Below are positions 37,363 to 46,805 of a DNA stretch of 64,000 nt, one piece after another. The notes under the pieces were generated by a model. The model was not told the origin of the DNA. It was given only the letters and a program-made list of their open reading frames with translations, and ran no database searches. The stretch is from JAEUNX01 sp034004685 (GTDB lineage: Bacteria > Pseudomonadota > Gammaproteobacteria > Burkholderiales > Rhodocyclaceae): the NCBI GenBank assembly GCA_034004685.1, contig JAVEWG010000009.1:27983-91982 (forward strand), written 5' to 3'. Every line of letters begins with the position of its first letter. The stretch's first letter is position 1. Both the position numbers and the translations under genes were made by a program.

Positions 37363-39702
37363 ATGCAAATTGCAATCATCGGATTCGCCCTGGGGTGTCT
37401 GTGGGTGCAGAACCTGGCGGATCTGCCCGGCGTACATCTGCTGGTGGGCATCCTGGTGTTGGGCATCCTGGGCAATGGGCTGGTGGCGTGGCTTGGGCAA
37501 CGGGCGGGTTGGCTGCAGCTGACCCTGCTGTTGGTGAGCCTGGCGGCAGGCTGGGGGGCCGGGGCCGGCTGGGCCGGGCTGCGGGCGGAGTGGCGTCTGG
37601 CCGACGCCTTGCCTTCAAACCTGGAAGGGCAGGATCTGTCCGTGACCGGAGTGGTGAACGAGTTGCCCCAGGCAGTGGACAACGGGGTGCGCTTTGCCTT
37701 TCGGGTGGAATCAGCCAGCGCGCCGGTGCCATCGCGGGTGCTGCTGGGCTGGTACGCCGGCCGGGGAGAGGAGGGGGCCGGGATGGGGCCCCAGGTCCAT
37801 GCCGGCGAGCGCTGGCGCTTCACCGTCCGCCTCAAGCGCCCCCACGGTCATGCCAACCCGGGCGGCTTCGACATGGAAGCCTGGCTGCTGGAGCGCCAGT
37901 TGCGGGCTACCGGTTATGTGCGCCACGGAGAAAGCGCCCAACGCCTGGGTTGGGCGCGGGATCCGGGCAGCCTGGTGGAAGGTCTGCGGGAGTCGTCCCG
38001 GGGACGGATTTTCGCCATCCTGGGGGATCGTCCCGCCGCCGGCGTGCTGGTGGCCCTGGCGGTAGGGGACCAGCGGGCCATGGACGGGGATCTGTGGCAG
38101 CTCTTCAACCGCACCGGGGTCCAGCATCTCATGGCCATCTCCGGCTTGCATGTGGGCATGGTGGGGATGCTCGCTGGATGGTTGGCGGGCCTGGGGTGGC
38201 GCCGGGTGCCAGGCCTGGCCCTGCGCCTGGCCACACCCAAGGTCAGCCTGGTTTTTGGGGTATTGGCCGCCAGCGCTTACGGAGCCCTGGCGGGAATGGG
38301 GGTTCCCACTCAGCGCACCTTGCTGATGCTGGCGGTGGTGGCCTTGGCCCATCTGGCCGGGCGGCGGGTCGGCGGAGGGCGCGTCCTCGCCCTGGCCCTG
38401 CTGGTGGTCTTGCTGGCGGACCCCTGGGCCGTTCTGGCGGCGGGCTTCTGGCTGTCTTTCGGGGCCGTGGCGGTACTGCTTCTGGCGGGTTCCGGGCGGC
38501 TCAGGTCCGATGGGCCGGCAAAGGGGTTTCTCCGGGCCCAGGTGGCGGTGGGAATCGGCCTGCTGCCCCTGCTCCTGGCCCTGTTCCAGCAGTTTTCCCT
38601 GGTTTCGCCCCTGGCCAACGGGGTGGCGATTCCCCTGGTCAGTCTGCTCATCACCCCCTTGGTTCTGCTGTTCCTGGTGTTGCCCTTCCCGCCTCTGCTG
38701 GCGTTGGCAGCCTGGCTGACCGAGGGTCTGATCTCTGGCCTGGGCTGGCTGGCGGCCACTCCTTTGGTGGTATGGCAGCAGGCTGCGCCCCCTTGGCCCC
38801 TGCTGCTGGCGTCCCTGCTGGGCGCGTTCTGGCTGTTGTTGCCCCGGGGTACGCCAGGACGTTGGGCTGGACTGGTACCCCTGGCCCTGTTGCTGGTCTG
38901 GTTGCCCCCTCGGTCCGCTCCGGGTGAATGGCGCATGACGGTGCTGGATGTGGGCCAGGGCCTGGCGTTGCATGTTCAGACTGCCCGCCACGATCTGCTC
39001 TTTGATACCGGCCCGGCCTGGAGCCGGGAGGCCAACAATGGCCAACGGGTGGTGCTGCCCTTTTTGCGAGCCATCGGGGTGAGAGGGCTGGATCTTCTGG
39101 TGGTGAGCCATGATGACCGGGATCACTCCGGGGGTGCTGCCAGCATTCTGACCGGCTTGCCGGTGGCGCAGTGGGCCAGTCCCTTGCCTGCCGGCCATCC
39201 CTTGCGGGCGCTGTCCGTACCCCATCGACCCTGCCTGGATGGGGATGAGTGGACCTGGGATGGAGTGCGCTTCGCCATGGTCCATCCACCTCCGGGGCAA
39301 GGGGGGGCCGATAACGCCCACTCCTGCGCCCTGCGGATTGCATCCCCGGCGGGCAGCGCCCTGCTGCTGGCGGATCTGGCGTCTTCCCAGGAATGGGAGA
39401 TGGTGGCCCGCCATGGGGCAAGGCTGGCCAGCGATGTGTTGGTGGCGCCTCATCACGGCAGCCGCTCGTCCTCGTCGCCCGCCTTGACGGCAACGGTACA
39501 GCCCCGGGAGGTGATCTACCCGGTGGGCTATCGCAATGCCTTCCACCACCCCCATCCCGAGGTGGTGGCCCGCTGGGAGGCTCTCGGGGCCCGCTCCTGG
39601 CGCACCGACCTGGGTGGGGCGGTCATGGTGGAGGCCGCCGGCAATGGGCTGCGGCTCCATACCCACCGCCAGGGCCGCCCGCGTTACTGGCATGGCCGGT
39701 GA
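37363..39702 (+). CDS. comEC: ComEC/Rec2-type DNA internalization protein
   Basis: The inner-membrane channel for DNA uptake in natural competence. The 779 residues contain the N-terminal DUF4131 region, the Competence domain with many helices and GVQHLMAISGLHVGMVGML, and a C-terminal metallo-beta-lactamase domain (VLDVGQGLALHVQTARHDLL, SHDDRDHSGGA, VLVAPHHGSRSSSS). ATG 37363 (MQIAIIGF) begins the first hydrophobic helix; a GTG at 37291 would add 24 residues without clear membrane or signal character. It stands apart from other competence genes here. Confidence 0.92.
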   Translation: MQIAIIGFALGCLWVQNLADLPGVHLLVGILVLGILGNGLVAWLGQRAGWLQLTLLLVSLAAGWGAGAGWAGLRAEWRLADALPSNLEGQDLSVTGVVNELPQAVDNGVRFAFRVESASAPVPSRVLLGWYAGRGEEGAGMGPQVHAGERWRFTVRLKRPHGHANPGGFDMEAWLLERQLRATGYVRHGESAQRLGWARDPGSLVEGLRESSRGRIFAILGDRPAAGVLVALAVGDQRAMDGDLWQLFNRTGVQHLMAISGLHVGMVGMLAGWLAGLGWRRVPGLALRLATPKVSLVFGVLAASAYGALAGMGVPTQRTLLMLAVVALAHLAGRRVGGGRVLALALLVVLLADPWAVLAAGFWLSFGAVAVLLLAGSGRLRSDGPAKGFLRAQVAVGIGLLPLLLALFQQFSLVSPLANGVAIPLVSLLITPLVLLFLVLPFPPLLALAAWLTEGLISGLGWLAATPLVVWQQAAPPWPLLLASLLGAFWLLLPRGTPGRWAGLVPLALLLVWLPPRSAPGEWRMTVLDVGQGLALHVQTARHDLLFDTGPAWSREANNGQRVVLPFLRAIGVRGLDLLVVSHDDRDHSGGAASILTGLPVAQWASPLPAGHPLRALSVPHRPCLDGDEWTWDGVRFAMVHPPPGQGGADNAHSCALRIASPAGSALLLADLASSQEWEMVARHGARLASDVLVAPHHGSRSSSSPALTATVQPREVIYPVGYRNAFHHPHPEVVARWEALGARSWRTDLGGAVMVEAAGNGLRLHTHRQGRPRYWHGR

Positions 39703-39745
39703 GGGCCAGCGTAGACTGGCGCATACCATTTGCCGAGGAAATCCC

Positions 39746-40618
39746 ATGACTCCCCAAACCGAGCCGCGCCAGTACCGGGTGCAATGCCTGGGCCCCCATG
39801 GATTGCACCGGATGGCCTATGGGGAGTGGGGCGATCCCGCCAATCCCCGGGTGCTGCTGTGCGTCCATGGCCTGACCCGCAATGGGCGGGATTTCGATTT
39901 CCTGGCCCAGGCCCTGGCCAAGGATTACCGGGTGGTCTGCCCCGACGTGGTGGGGCGGGGGCTGAGCGACTGGCTGACGGTGGCCAGCGGCTACGACATT
40001 CCCAATTACGCCGCCGATATGGTGACCCTGATAGCCCGGCTGAACGTGGATTCGGTGGATTGGCTGGGCACCTCCATGGGAGGCATCATCGGCATGGTGG
40101 TGGCCAGCCTGCCGGGCAATCCGATCCGCCGCCTGGTGTTGAACGACGTGGGGCCGGAGCTCACCGCCGAATCTCTGGCCCGCATCGGCCAGTATGTGGG
40201 GATCGACCCCCTGTTTCCGGACTTCGCCAGCGCGGAGCAGTTCGTGCGGGCGGTAAGCGCACCCTTCGGGCCCCTCTCCGATGCCCAGTGGCGCCATCTC
40301 ACCGAGCATTCGGTGCGATCCGTGGACGGGGGCTTGCGCTTCCGTTACGACCCGGGTATTGCCGAGCCCTTCCGCGCCATGCCCCAGGGGGAACCCATGA
40401 CCCTGTGGCCGGTGTATGACGCCATCCGCTGCCCGACCCTGGTGTTGCGGGGCGAGCACAGCGACCTCCTGACCCGCCAGGCCCTGGCCGGGATGGCCAG
40501 CCGGGGCCCCGCGGCCCACACGGTGGAAATCCCCGGGGTGGGCCACGCGCCCATGCTGATGGATGCGGCCCAAGTGGCCCCGGTGCGGGATTTCCTGCTG
40601 GCGGAGGGCGGGGCGTGA
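39746..40618 (+). CDS. Alpha/beta hydrolase
   Basis: A 290-residue alpha/beta hydrolase: oxyanion segment LLCVHGLTRNGRDFDFLA, nucleophile elbow WLGTSMGGIIGM (Ser), acid and base in LVLRGEHSDLL and EIPGVGHAPML. The nucleophile motif GTSMGG and the VVCPDVVGRGLSDWL stretch place it with haloalkane-dehalogenase/lactonase-like esterases. Substrate unknown. GAGGA precedes the ATG at 39746. It is followed after 15 bases by another hydrolase gene. Confidence 0.88.
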   Translation: MTPQTEPRQYRVQCLGPHGLHRMAYGEWGDPANPRVLLCVHGLTRNGRDFDFLAQALAKDYRVVCPDVVGRGLSDWLTVASGYDIPNYAADMVTLIARLNVDSVDWLGTSMGGIIGMVVASLPGNPIRRLVLNDVGPELTAESLARIGQYVGIDPLFPDFASAEQFVRAVSAPFGPLSDAQWRHLTEHSVRSVDGGLRFRYDPGIAEPFRAMPQGEPMTLWPVYDAIRCPTLVLRGEHSDLLTRQALAGMASRGPAAHTVEIPGVGHAPMLMDAAQVAPVRDFLLAEGGA

Positions 40619-40633
40619 GGGCGGTGGCGGACC

Positions 40634-41422
40634 ATGGCTGAATCACCAAGCCCCGCAGGCCGGGCATTCATCCGGGTGGATGGCCACCAGCTGGAGTACG
40701 TGCGCTTTTCCGGCCGCCCGGAACGGCCGACCCTGGTGTTTCTCCACGAGGGCCTGGGCTGCATCGACCTGTGGCGGGATTTTCCCCGCCGGGTGGCGGA
40801 GGTCACCGGCTGCCCAGCCCTGGTCTATTCCCGCTACGGCCATGGCCGTTCCGATGTCCGCCAGGAACCCCGGGATCCGGCCTACCTGCACCACGAGGCC
40901 CTGGTGGTTCTGCCGGAACTGCTGGACGCCCTCCACATCCGGGAACCGATCTTGGTGGGCCACAGCGACGGCGGCTCCATCGCCTTGCTCCATGCTGCCT
41001 ACGCCGGCCGGCCGGTGGGGGGGCTGGTGGTGCTGGCACCCCATGAATTCGTGGAGGACGCCTCCCTGGAGGGCCTGGGGGCGGTCCGCCAAGCCTGGGC
41101 GGGCACCGATCTGGCGGCCCGGCTGGGGCGCTACCACCGGGATGGGGAAGGCCTGTTCCAGTCCTGGAGCAATATCTGGCTGAGTCCGGAATTCCGGCAG
41201 TGGAACATCGAACCCTGCCTGGCGGAGATCCACTGCCCGATCCTGGCCATCCAGGGGGTGGAAGACGAGTACGCCACCCTGCGCCAGATCGAGGTCATCG
41301 CCGAAGAGGCCCGCAACGTGGATCTCCTGGCCCTGGACGACTGTCGCCATTCACCCCACCTGGATCAGCCCGAAGTGGTGCTGGCTGCGATCAGGCGGTT
41401 CGTGGACCGGGTGGCGGGTTGA
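40634..41422 (+). CDS. Alpha/beta hydrolase
   Basis: A 262-residue alpha/beta hydrolase with LVFLHEGLGCIDLWRDFP, RYGHGRSD, nucleophile elbow LVGHSDGGSIALLHA, and late acid/base GVEDEYATL and CRHSPHLD. The HEGLG and GHSDGG variants are typical of a proteobacterial subgroup of unknown substrate. It is not closely similar to the upstream hydrolase, so the pair is not a simple tandem copy. Likely co-transcribed with it. Confidence 0.87.
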   Translation: MAESPSPAGRAFIRVDGHQLEYVRFSGRPERPTLVFLHEGLGCIDLWRDFPRRVAEVTGCPALVYSRYGHGRSDVRQEPRDPAYLHHEALVVLPELLDALHIREPILVGHSDGGSIALLHAAYAGRPVGGLVVLAPHEFVEDASLEGLGAVRQAWAGTDLAARLGRYHRDGEGLFQSWSNIWLSPEFRQWNIEPCLAEIHCPILAIQGVEDEYATLRQIEVIAEEARNVDLLALDDCRHSPHLDQPEVVLAAIRRFVDRVAG

Positions 41423-41614
41423 AACCCCGCCAGCGGTTCAACCTGGACAACGTAGTTGAACCACAGCGGCACACAGAACGCGGAGGACAACCATGGCCTC
41501 GCGTAAAGCATGGCCTTTACCCAGAAGGTGAGCACGTCATTCTGGGCAAGTGATTGATTTCTGGCCGTTCTCCGTACCGCTGTGTCTCTGGGGCGGGGCT
41601 TTTGGGTTCAATGG

Positions 41615-42352
41615 TCAGGAGTGGGGGTCGGTTTTGGGGCGTGCCGGGGGCGGCAGATGGCGCTGAAACCATTCCCCGGCCAGGCGCCCCGCCGCCTCCA
41701 GGGCGCCAGGTTCGATGAAGAGTTCGCCCGCGCCGTCCACCACGGCCCAGTCCTTGGGGCCGCCTACCAGGTCGAAGGCCTGGCGGAGCATGGCCTGGCC
41801 GGTGTCGAGGTCCCCCACCAGCAGGCGCAGGGGCAGGATCAGGGTACGCAGGGGGCCGGCCCCGGCCAGATCCGGCCGGCCGGCGCGGCACACCAGGGCA
41901 TGGAAGCGCTCGGGAGCCTTGGCGGCGGCGCGGATGATGGCGCCGGAGCCGGTGGTGGCGGCCAGCAGCCCCACCGCCAGGCCTTCCAGGGGCGGCTGGT
42001 GCTCGATCCACTCGGCGGCAGCTTCGATGCGCCGGGCCAGGAGGGGCACGTTGTAGCGGATGTCCGGATCCCGGCTGTCTTCGTAACGGGTGATGAGGTC
42101 CAGGATCAAGGTAGCGAAGCCGGCCTGCTGGAGCTGGCCCGCCAGGTAGGCTTCCCGGGAGTCCCGGTGCTGTCCCACGCTGGTCTGGAGGATCACCACC
42201 AGTCCGCGAACGTCCGGCGCGTGGGCAAGGAGTCCGTCTAGCCAGACGTGCTCGGCGGGTAGGCTGATGGAGGTTTTGCGCAATTTCACGATGGGGCGAG
42301 GATGGCACAGCCCCTGCTGGCGCGGCAAGCCGGGGTTGGGATCGGTGGACAT
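41615..42352 (-). CDS. Alpha/beta hydrolase, dienelactone-hydrolase-like
   Basis: A 245-residue hydrolase-fold protein. It shows GLVVILQTSVGQHRDSREAY, ATLILDLITRYEDSRD, and around residue 135 GLLAATTGSGAIIRAAAKAP, where the usual GxSxG elbow appears as AATTGSG; a C-terminal ELFIEPGALEAAG supplies a possible late element. Similar proteins occur next to phosphoribosyltransferase domains and erythromycin-esterase type clusters, but here it stands alone. The ATG at 42352 (MSTDPNPG) is preferred; an extra 20 codons upstream are possible. Because the elbow serine is not where expected, catalytic activity is uncertain. Confidence 0.72.
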   Translation of the reverse strand: MSTDPNPGLPRQQGLCHPRPIVKLRKTSISLPAEHVWLDGLLAHAPDVRGLVVILQTSVGQHRDSREAYLAGQLQQAGFATLILDLITRYEDSRDPDIRYNVPLLARRIEAAAEWIEHQPPLEGLAVGLLAATTGSGAIIRAAAKAPERFHALVCRAGRPDLAGAGPLRTLILPLRLLVGDLDTGQAMLRQAFDLVGGPKDWAVVDGAGELFIEPGALEAAGRLAGEWFQRHLPPPARPKTDPHS

Positions 42353-42445
42353 TGCATTGGATTGGGGTGATCGCGTCGAACCCGAATGCGCCCGCTGCAA
42401 GGCTCGCGGCACGGGGGCGTGGGATCCAACCCTCCCCGGGCGGAA

Positions 42446-42546
42446 GTAGGGCGGGTTTCAGCCCGCCATTCCGTCACCCCAGCCGGTTGAAACCGAGCCC
42501 ACGCGGTTTCGTCAGTGGGCTTTGGCGGGCTCAAGCCCGCCCTACA
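42446..42546. repeat. REP cluster 1 (three units)
   Basis: Three 22-base palindromic units: GTAG-headed unit at 42446-42467 (stem GCGGG/CCCGC around TTTCA), an inverted, partly decayed unit at 42482-42503, and an inverted unit at 42524-42545 ending CCGCCCTAC. They lie directly after the stop of the radical SAM gene. The head-to-tail opposed arrangement is that of a BIME. Confidence 0.85.
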
Positions 42547-42556
42547 TTCACAGACC

Positions 42557-43630
42557 CTAGCTCCGGCGGTGGATGCCCACCGGGATCCGGCGGGGCCCGA
42601 AGGGCTCCTCGTGGGGGCCGAAGCGGCCGGCCAGGGCCGTGCCACATTTGGGGCAGGCGCCCTGGTCGGTGAGGCGGTAGGCCAGGATCTGGTACCAGTC
42701 CCGCTCGATCAGGGCCTCGTTGCAGTGGGCGCAGCGGGTGATGCCGCCTTCGTGGTCGTGGACGTTGCCGGTGTAGACGTGCTTGAGGCCGGCCTCCAGG
42801 GCGATGCGGCGGGCCCGGGTGAGGGTCTCCGGCGGGGTGGGGCCCAGATCCATGAGCTTGTAATCCGGGTGGAAGGCGGTGAAATGCAGGGGCACCTCCG
42901 GCCCCATTTCCCGGGTCACCCAGCGGGCCAGTTCGGTGAGTTCGGCATCGGCGTCGTTGTGGCCGGGAATGAGCAGGGTAGTGATCTCCACCCACACCTG
43001 GGTTTCGTGATGCAGCCAGGCCAGGGTGTCCAGCACCGGCGCCAGTTCGCCGCCGCACAGCTTGCGGTAGAAGTCATTGGTGAAGCCCTTCAGATCCACG
43101 TTGGCCGCGTCCATGTGGGCGTAGAACTCCTTGCGGGGTTCGGCGTGGATGTAGCCGGCAGTCACCGCCACGGTCTTGAGGCCTGCCTCATGGCAGGCGA
43201 TGGCGGTGTCGATGGCGTATTCGGCGAAGATTACCGGGTCGTTATAGGTGAAGGCCACGCTCTTGCAGCCCCAGTGCTGGGCGGTGGCGGCAATCTCCGC
43301 GGGGCTGGCGGCGTCCATCAGGCTGTCCATGTCCCGGGATTTGGAGATGTCCCAGTTCTGGCAGAACTTGCAGGCCAGGTTGCAGCCGGCGGTGCCGAAG
43401 GAGAACACGCTGGAGCCAGGGTAGAAGTGGTTGAGGGGCTTCTTCTCAATGGGGTCGATGCAAAAACCGGAGCTGCGGCCATAGGTGGTCAGCACCATCT
43501 GGCCCCCTTCCATCATGCGCACGAAGCAGGCGCCCCGCTGGCCTTCGTGGAGATGGCAGTCCCGGGGACAGAGGTCGCACTGGATGCGGCCGTCGGGGAG
43601 AGGGTGCCAGTAACGGGCGGGATGATTCAT
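42557..43630 (-). CDS. amrS: AmmeMemoRadiSam system radical SAM enzyme
   Basis: A 357-residue radical SAM protein. N-terminal cysteines are CDLCPRDCHLHEGQRGAC; the cluster-binding motif is FGTAGCNLACKFCQNWDISK (CxxxCxxC); VEITTLLIPGHNDADAELT and FHPDYKLMDLGPTPPETL follow; the C-terminus has a zinc-ribbon-like CAHC...CPKC pair. This combination is the PflA-related enzyme encoded with AMMECR1 and Memo proteins. The chemistry is not known. ATG 43630 is the conserved start; the upstream gene ends 25 bases before. Confidence 0.92.
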   Translation of the reverse strand: MNHPARYWHPLPDGRIQCDLCPRDCHLHEGQRGACFVRMMEGGQMVLTTYGRSSGFCIDPIEKKPLNHFYPGSSVFSFGTAGCNLACKFCQNWDISKSRDMDSLMDAASPAEIAATAQHWGCKSVAFTYNDPVIFAEYAIDTAIACHEAGLKTVAVTAGYIHAEPRKEFYAHMDAANVDLKGFTNDFYRKLCGGELAPVLDTLAWLHHETQVWVEITTLLIPGHNDADAELTELARWVTREMGPEVPLHFTAFHPDYKLMDLGPTPPETLTRARRIALEAGLKHVYTGNVHDHEGGITRCAHCNEALIERDWYQILAYRLTDQGACPKCGTALAGRFGPHEEPFGPRRIPVGIHRRS

Positions 43631-43655
43631 GGCGGCTCCTTTGCCCGGGGTGGGC

Positions 43656-44228
43656 TCAACGGGGTTCTGCTTCCTTCCATTTTTCCACCTGGTAGGTGGC
43701 AATCATCACGTCGGCGCCCCAGTATTCCGGAGACTTCCCGGCCTTGCGTTTCAAGGCCGCCATGAATTCCCGGGGATGGGGGAGCTGCTCCCACACCTGG
43801 GGCAGGAAGGTGGCTTTCTGACAGCCGGCAAAGAAGATCACCCCATCCACGCCGGGGCGCAGACGGGCCAGAACCTCCGCCTGGTCCTTGAAATCCATGA
43901 ACTCCGGTCTGGAAAGGAGGGAAACCTCCACCCGCGTCCTGGGCCATTCATCGGCGCCGAGGGGCGCAAAGCGCGGATCCTGGAAGGCCGCCGCCAAGGC
44001 ATTTTCCCGCACATCCTGCCCCAGGGGACGATGGGCGTTGAGGCTGCCGATGCAGCCCCGCAATTCGCCATCCAGGGTGAGGGTGACGAAGGTGGCGCCC
44101 CGCTCCCTCAAGCGCGGGTCAGCCTGATCCGGCACCGGGGCGGCCAGACCCAAGGCCTGGGCGATGGCGTGGCGGGCAATGGCCAGGAGCAGGGGCCCCA
44201 ACTCGGTGGCGGCTTCAGTGGTGGACAT
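43656..44228 (-). CDS. amrA: AmmeMemoRadiSam system protein A (AMMECR1 domain)
   Basis: The 190-residue AMMECR1-domain protein shows the hallmark FVTLTLDGELRGCIGSLNAH (LRGCIG) and PLGADEWPRTRVEVSLLSRP, with DGVIFFAGCQKATFLPQVWE later. LRGCIG is the invariant family motif and probably part of an active site. ATG 44228 overlaps the end of the Memo gene by 14 bases. It is the middle member of the Memo-AMMECR1-radical SAM triad. Confidence 0.93.
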   Translation of the reverse strand: MSTTEAATELGPLLLAIARHAIAQALGLAAPVPDQADPRLRERGATFVTLTLDGELRGCIGSLNAHRPLGQDVRENALAAAFQDPRFAPLGADEWPRTRVEVSLLSRPEFMDFKDQAEVLARLRPGVDGVIFFAGCQKATFLPQVWEQLPHPREFMAALKRKAGKSPEYWGADVMIATYQVEKWKEAEPR

Positions 44229-45033
44229 GGGGCAGCTTCTCGCACAGGGCGACGCTGGCATAGCCCACCACCCGCTGGCGGTCGCCGGAGGTGTCGCCGG
44301 AATTGCGCAGATCCAGCAAGTGGGGCTCCAGGTGATGGCGGCGGGCGGCCCGCAGCAGACCGTTGACCGAGGTGGCGCCGCAGGCTTGCTGGTGGTCCAG
44401 GGTGGCGTCCAGGTGCAGGATCTGGTCCACGGTGGATCGGTCGCACCACTGGGCCTGATGATAGGGCTGGTAGTGGGAGAGATCGGAGCTCACCACGATG
44501 AGGGTCTCCGGCCCGCCCCAGACTTCCTCCAGCAGGGCGGCCACCTGCTCCGGCGGGGTGTCGCCCACCACCAAGGGGGTCAGGGTGAAGTGGTTCAGCA
44601 CCGCCTGCAGGAAGGGAAGATGCACTTCCAGGGAGTGCTCCATGGCGTGGGGATGGTCATCCACCACCACGTCCGGCCGTTGTTGCAGGCGCTGCCAGTG
44701 CTCCCGGTCCACCTCCACCTCCCCCAGGGGGGTGGAAAACACCAGAGAGGCGGGTAGGGCCATGCCCCCCAGGGCCACCCGGTGATTGGGCCCCAGCAGG
44801 ATCACCCGCCGGACAATCTCCCGCAGCCGGGCCAGGCCGGCGTAGGCCGAGGCGGCCACCGGCCCGGAGTAGATGTAGCCGGCATGGGGGACAATCAAGG
44901 CCTTGGGGGGCGGCGCTTCATCCAGGGGCACCGCGCGGGTCAGCATCTCCCCGATCATGGACAGCAATACACGGGGATCGGCGGGATAGAAGGCACCCGC
45001 CACGGCGGGGGTGCGAACGGAGGCATTGGCCAT
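44215..45033 (-). CDS. amrB: AmmeMemoRadiSam system protein B (Memo family)
   Basis: The 272-residue protein belongs to the Memo family, related in fold to class III extradiol dioxygenases. Motifs: AGAFYPADP, ALIVPHAGYIYSGPVAASAY (metal His), RRVILLGPNHRVALGG, AMEHSLEVHLPFLQ and LIVVSSDLSHYQPY. ATG 45033 follows GAAGG by a good distance; an upstream ATG at 45066 lacks a site. It is first of the three-gene system, whose joint reaction is unknown. Confidence 0.92.
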   Translation of the reverse strand: MANASVRTPAVAGAFYPADPRVLLSMIGEMLTRAVPLDEAPPPKALIVPHAGYIYSGPVAASAYAGLARLREIVRRVILLGPNHRVALGGMALPASLVFSTPLGEVEVDREHWQRLQQRPDVVVDDHPHAMEHSLEVHLPFLQAVLNHFTLTPLVVGDTPPEQVAALLEEVWGGPETLIVVSSDLSHYQPYHQAQWCDRSTVDQILHLDATLDHQQACGATSVNGLLRAARRHHLEPHLLDLRNSGDTSGDRQRVVGYASVALCEKLPHVHH

Positions 45034-45141
45034 GGGCAAACCTTCGGGAAGACTTTGTCCATTCATTATAGAAGTCGGCCGGGTCGGGAGTCTGCGCCGG
45101 ATCAAGGCGCGGCATGCCACATTGGATTGCGTCGAGCCATC

Positions 45142-45402
45142 ACCTGGCCGGTTGAAACTCCTCTGGCAACCGGGGCCTTTGGGCTCGACTTGCCCCGGTA
45201 GGGTGGGATTCGTCCCGCCAATCCGCAGCACCCCTCGGCCGGTTGAAACCGGCCCTACGCTATCCCCCGGCCGGGCCCCGCGGGGCAGACGTAGGGCGGG
45301 ATTCATCCCGCCAACCCCGCAGCGCCACACCCCCTGGCCGGTTGAAACCGGCCCTACGCCACATTCCCCGACCCGGTCCGCAGGGTGGGCTTCAGCCCGC
45401 CT
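45142..45402. repeat. REP cluster 2 (five units plus remnants)
   Basis: Units alternate in direction: 45198-45219 (GTAGGGTGGG..., plus), 45237-45259 (inverse, ends CCCTACG), 45291-45312 (plus), 45336-45358 (inverse), 45381-45401 (plus, head decayed to CAGG). A remnant GGCCGGTTGAAA lies near 45144. The 400-base space 45034-45437 between amrB and the DUF4010 gene is otherwise empty. Confidence 0.88.
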
Positions 45403-45437
45403 GGGGATTCGTCAATAAACCCTGATGGGAGCACGGC

Positions 45438-46715
45438 TTATAGATGGATCGCACCGATTCCCAGGGCCAGACCGATCGCCACCGCTCCCATGCCGATCAG
45501 CACCTTCAAGCCCAGCTCCCGCCCCCCCACGATGAAGGCCAGACTGGCCTTGAACCCCAGGTTGGCCAGCATCGCCAGGCCGATGACCGTGGCGGCGACG
45601 TTCTCGCTGATCTTGCCCACGGCGTGCAGCCGCAGGGAGGACAAGGAGATTGCGTCGATGTCGGTAAGGCCCGAAGCCAGGGCCACCGCATACAGCCCCT
45701 GGTTGCCCACCCGGTCGGACAGCCAGGCCGAGGCGAACAGTACCGCACCATATAGCAAGCCGAAACCAAGGGCCGTTTTCAGTTCCGTGGGGTTGGTGGT
45801 GGTGGGCAGGGGCACGGCGCCCCCCGTCGCCAGTTGGCGCCAGTTCACCGCCAGGGCGGTCAGCCCCAGCACCAGGGCAGGCCCCACCACCCAGGAGAGG
45901 GGTTGGAGGACCGCCGGCGCCAGGGCCGCGCCGATTGCCGTCACCCGCACCAGCATCACCAGATTGGCCAGCAGGATCACCAAGGCCGCCATGGACTCCG
46001 TGCCCGCCTGGGGGCGGGCATTGCGGGCGTACACCAGGGTGGTGGCGGTGCTGGACACCAATCCCCCCAGGATCCCCACCAGGGGCGCGCCGTAGCGGGC
46101 GCCGGCCAGTTGCAGGGCAGCGTAGCCGGCCAGACTCACTCCCGCCACCAGCACCACCATCAGCCAGATCTGATGAGGGTTGAGGGCGCCGTAGGGGCCG
46201 TAGTCCTGATCCGGCAGGATGGGCAGGATCACCAGGGAGAGCACGCTGAACTGGAGCATGGAACGCCAGTCCTTGGGGGTCAGGCGGGCGGCGATGCCTT
46301 TCAGTTCGGTCTTGAAATACAGCAGCACGGTGATGCCCACCGCCAGCATGGAGGCCAGCCGGAGGTGTCCGTACCAGGTCAATGCCCCCAGGCTGTAGCA
46401 CACCAGCAGGGCGGTCACCGAGGTAGTGCCCGGGTCCTCCGGGTCGGGCTGGCGCACATGGGCGGCGATGATGGTGACGCCCACCAGCAACATGCCCGCC
46501 ACCAAGGGCGCCACGCTCCCCAGGTGCTGGCCCAGGAAGGCCGTCAGGGCGCCGAACAGCCCCACCAGGCCAAAGGTGCGCAAGCCGGCCCGGGCCGAGG
46601 CCACCCGCTCCCGCTCCAGGCCAATGAGCAAACCGATACCGAGGGCCACCACGAAGGCTTCCAGTTGATCGGTGGACAAGGCGACGGTGGCGCTGGGGGG
46701 CAGGGCTTCGTTCAA
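45438..46715 (-). CDS. MgtC/DUF4010 family membrane protein
   Basis: A 425-residue polytopic protein. The N-terminal MgtC-like part has ALGIGLLIGLERERVASARA and GLRTFGLVGLFGAL; the C-terminal DUF4010 part carries GILGGLVSSTATTLVYARNA and ASGLTDIDAISLSS. About 12 hydrophobic segments. The ERER and LTDIDA sites are conserved in the family, whose role (perhaps ion homeostasis) is not established. The gene reads away from ispD and is separated from it by about 90 bases of divergent promoter space. Confidence 0.88.
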   Translation of the reverse strand: MNEALPPSATVALSTDQLEAFVVALGIGLLIGLERERVASARAGLRTFGLVGLFGALTAFLGQHLGSVAPLVAGMLLVGVTIIAAHVRQPDPEDPGTTSVTALLVCYSLGALTWYGHLRLASMLAVGITVLLYFKTELKGIAARLTPKDWRSMLQFSVLSLVILPILPDQDYGPYGALNPHQIWLMVVLVAGVSLAGYAALQLAGARYGAPLVGILGGLVSSTATTLVYARNARPQAGTESMAALVILLANLVMLVRVTAIGAALAPAVLQPLSWVVGPALVLGLTALAVNWRQLATGGAVPLPTTTNPTELKTALGFGLLYGAVLFASAWLSDRVGNQGLYAVALASGLTDIDAISLSSLRLHAVGKISENVAATVIGLAMLANLGFKASLAFIVGGRELGLKVLIGMGAVAIGLALGIGAIHL

Positions 46716-46805
46716 GGGCGTGGACTCCAGGGGGATCTGGGGCGGATTCTACGGCCTTCCGTCGCTGCCGTCGGCCCCGGGGGCGTCCCGGTTAGAATGC
46801 TGCCC

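Noticed and set aside
37711..39747. 678-codon minus-strand frame opposite comEC
   Set aside because: Gln/Gly/His-rich antisense translation; comEC motifs are intact on the plus strand.
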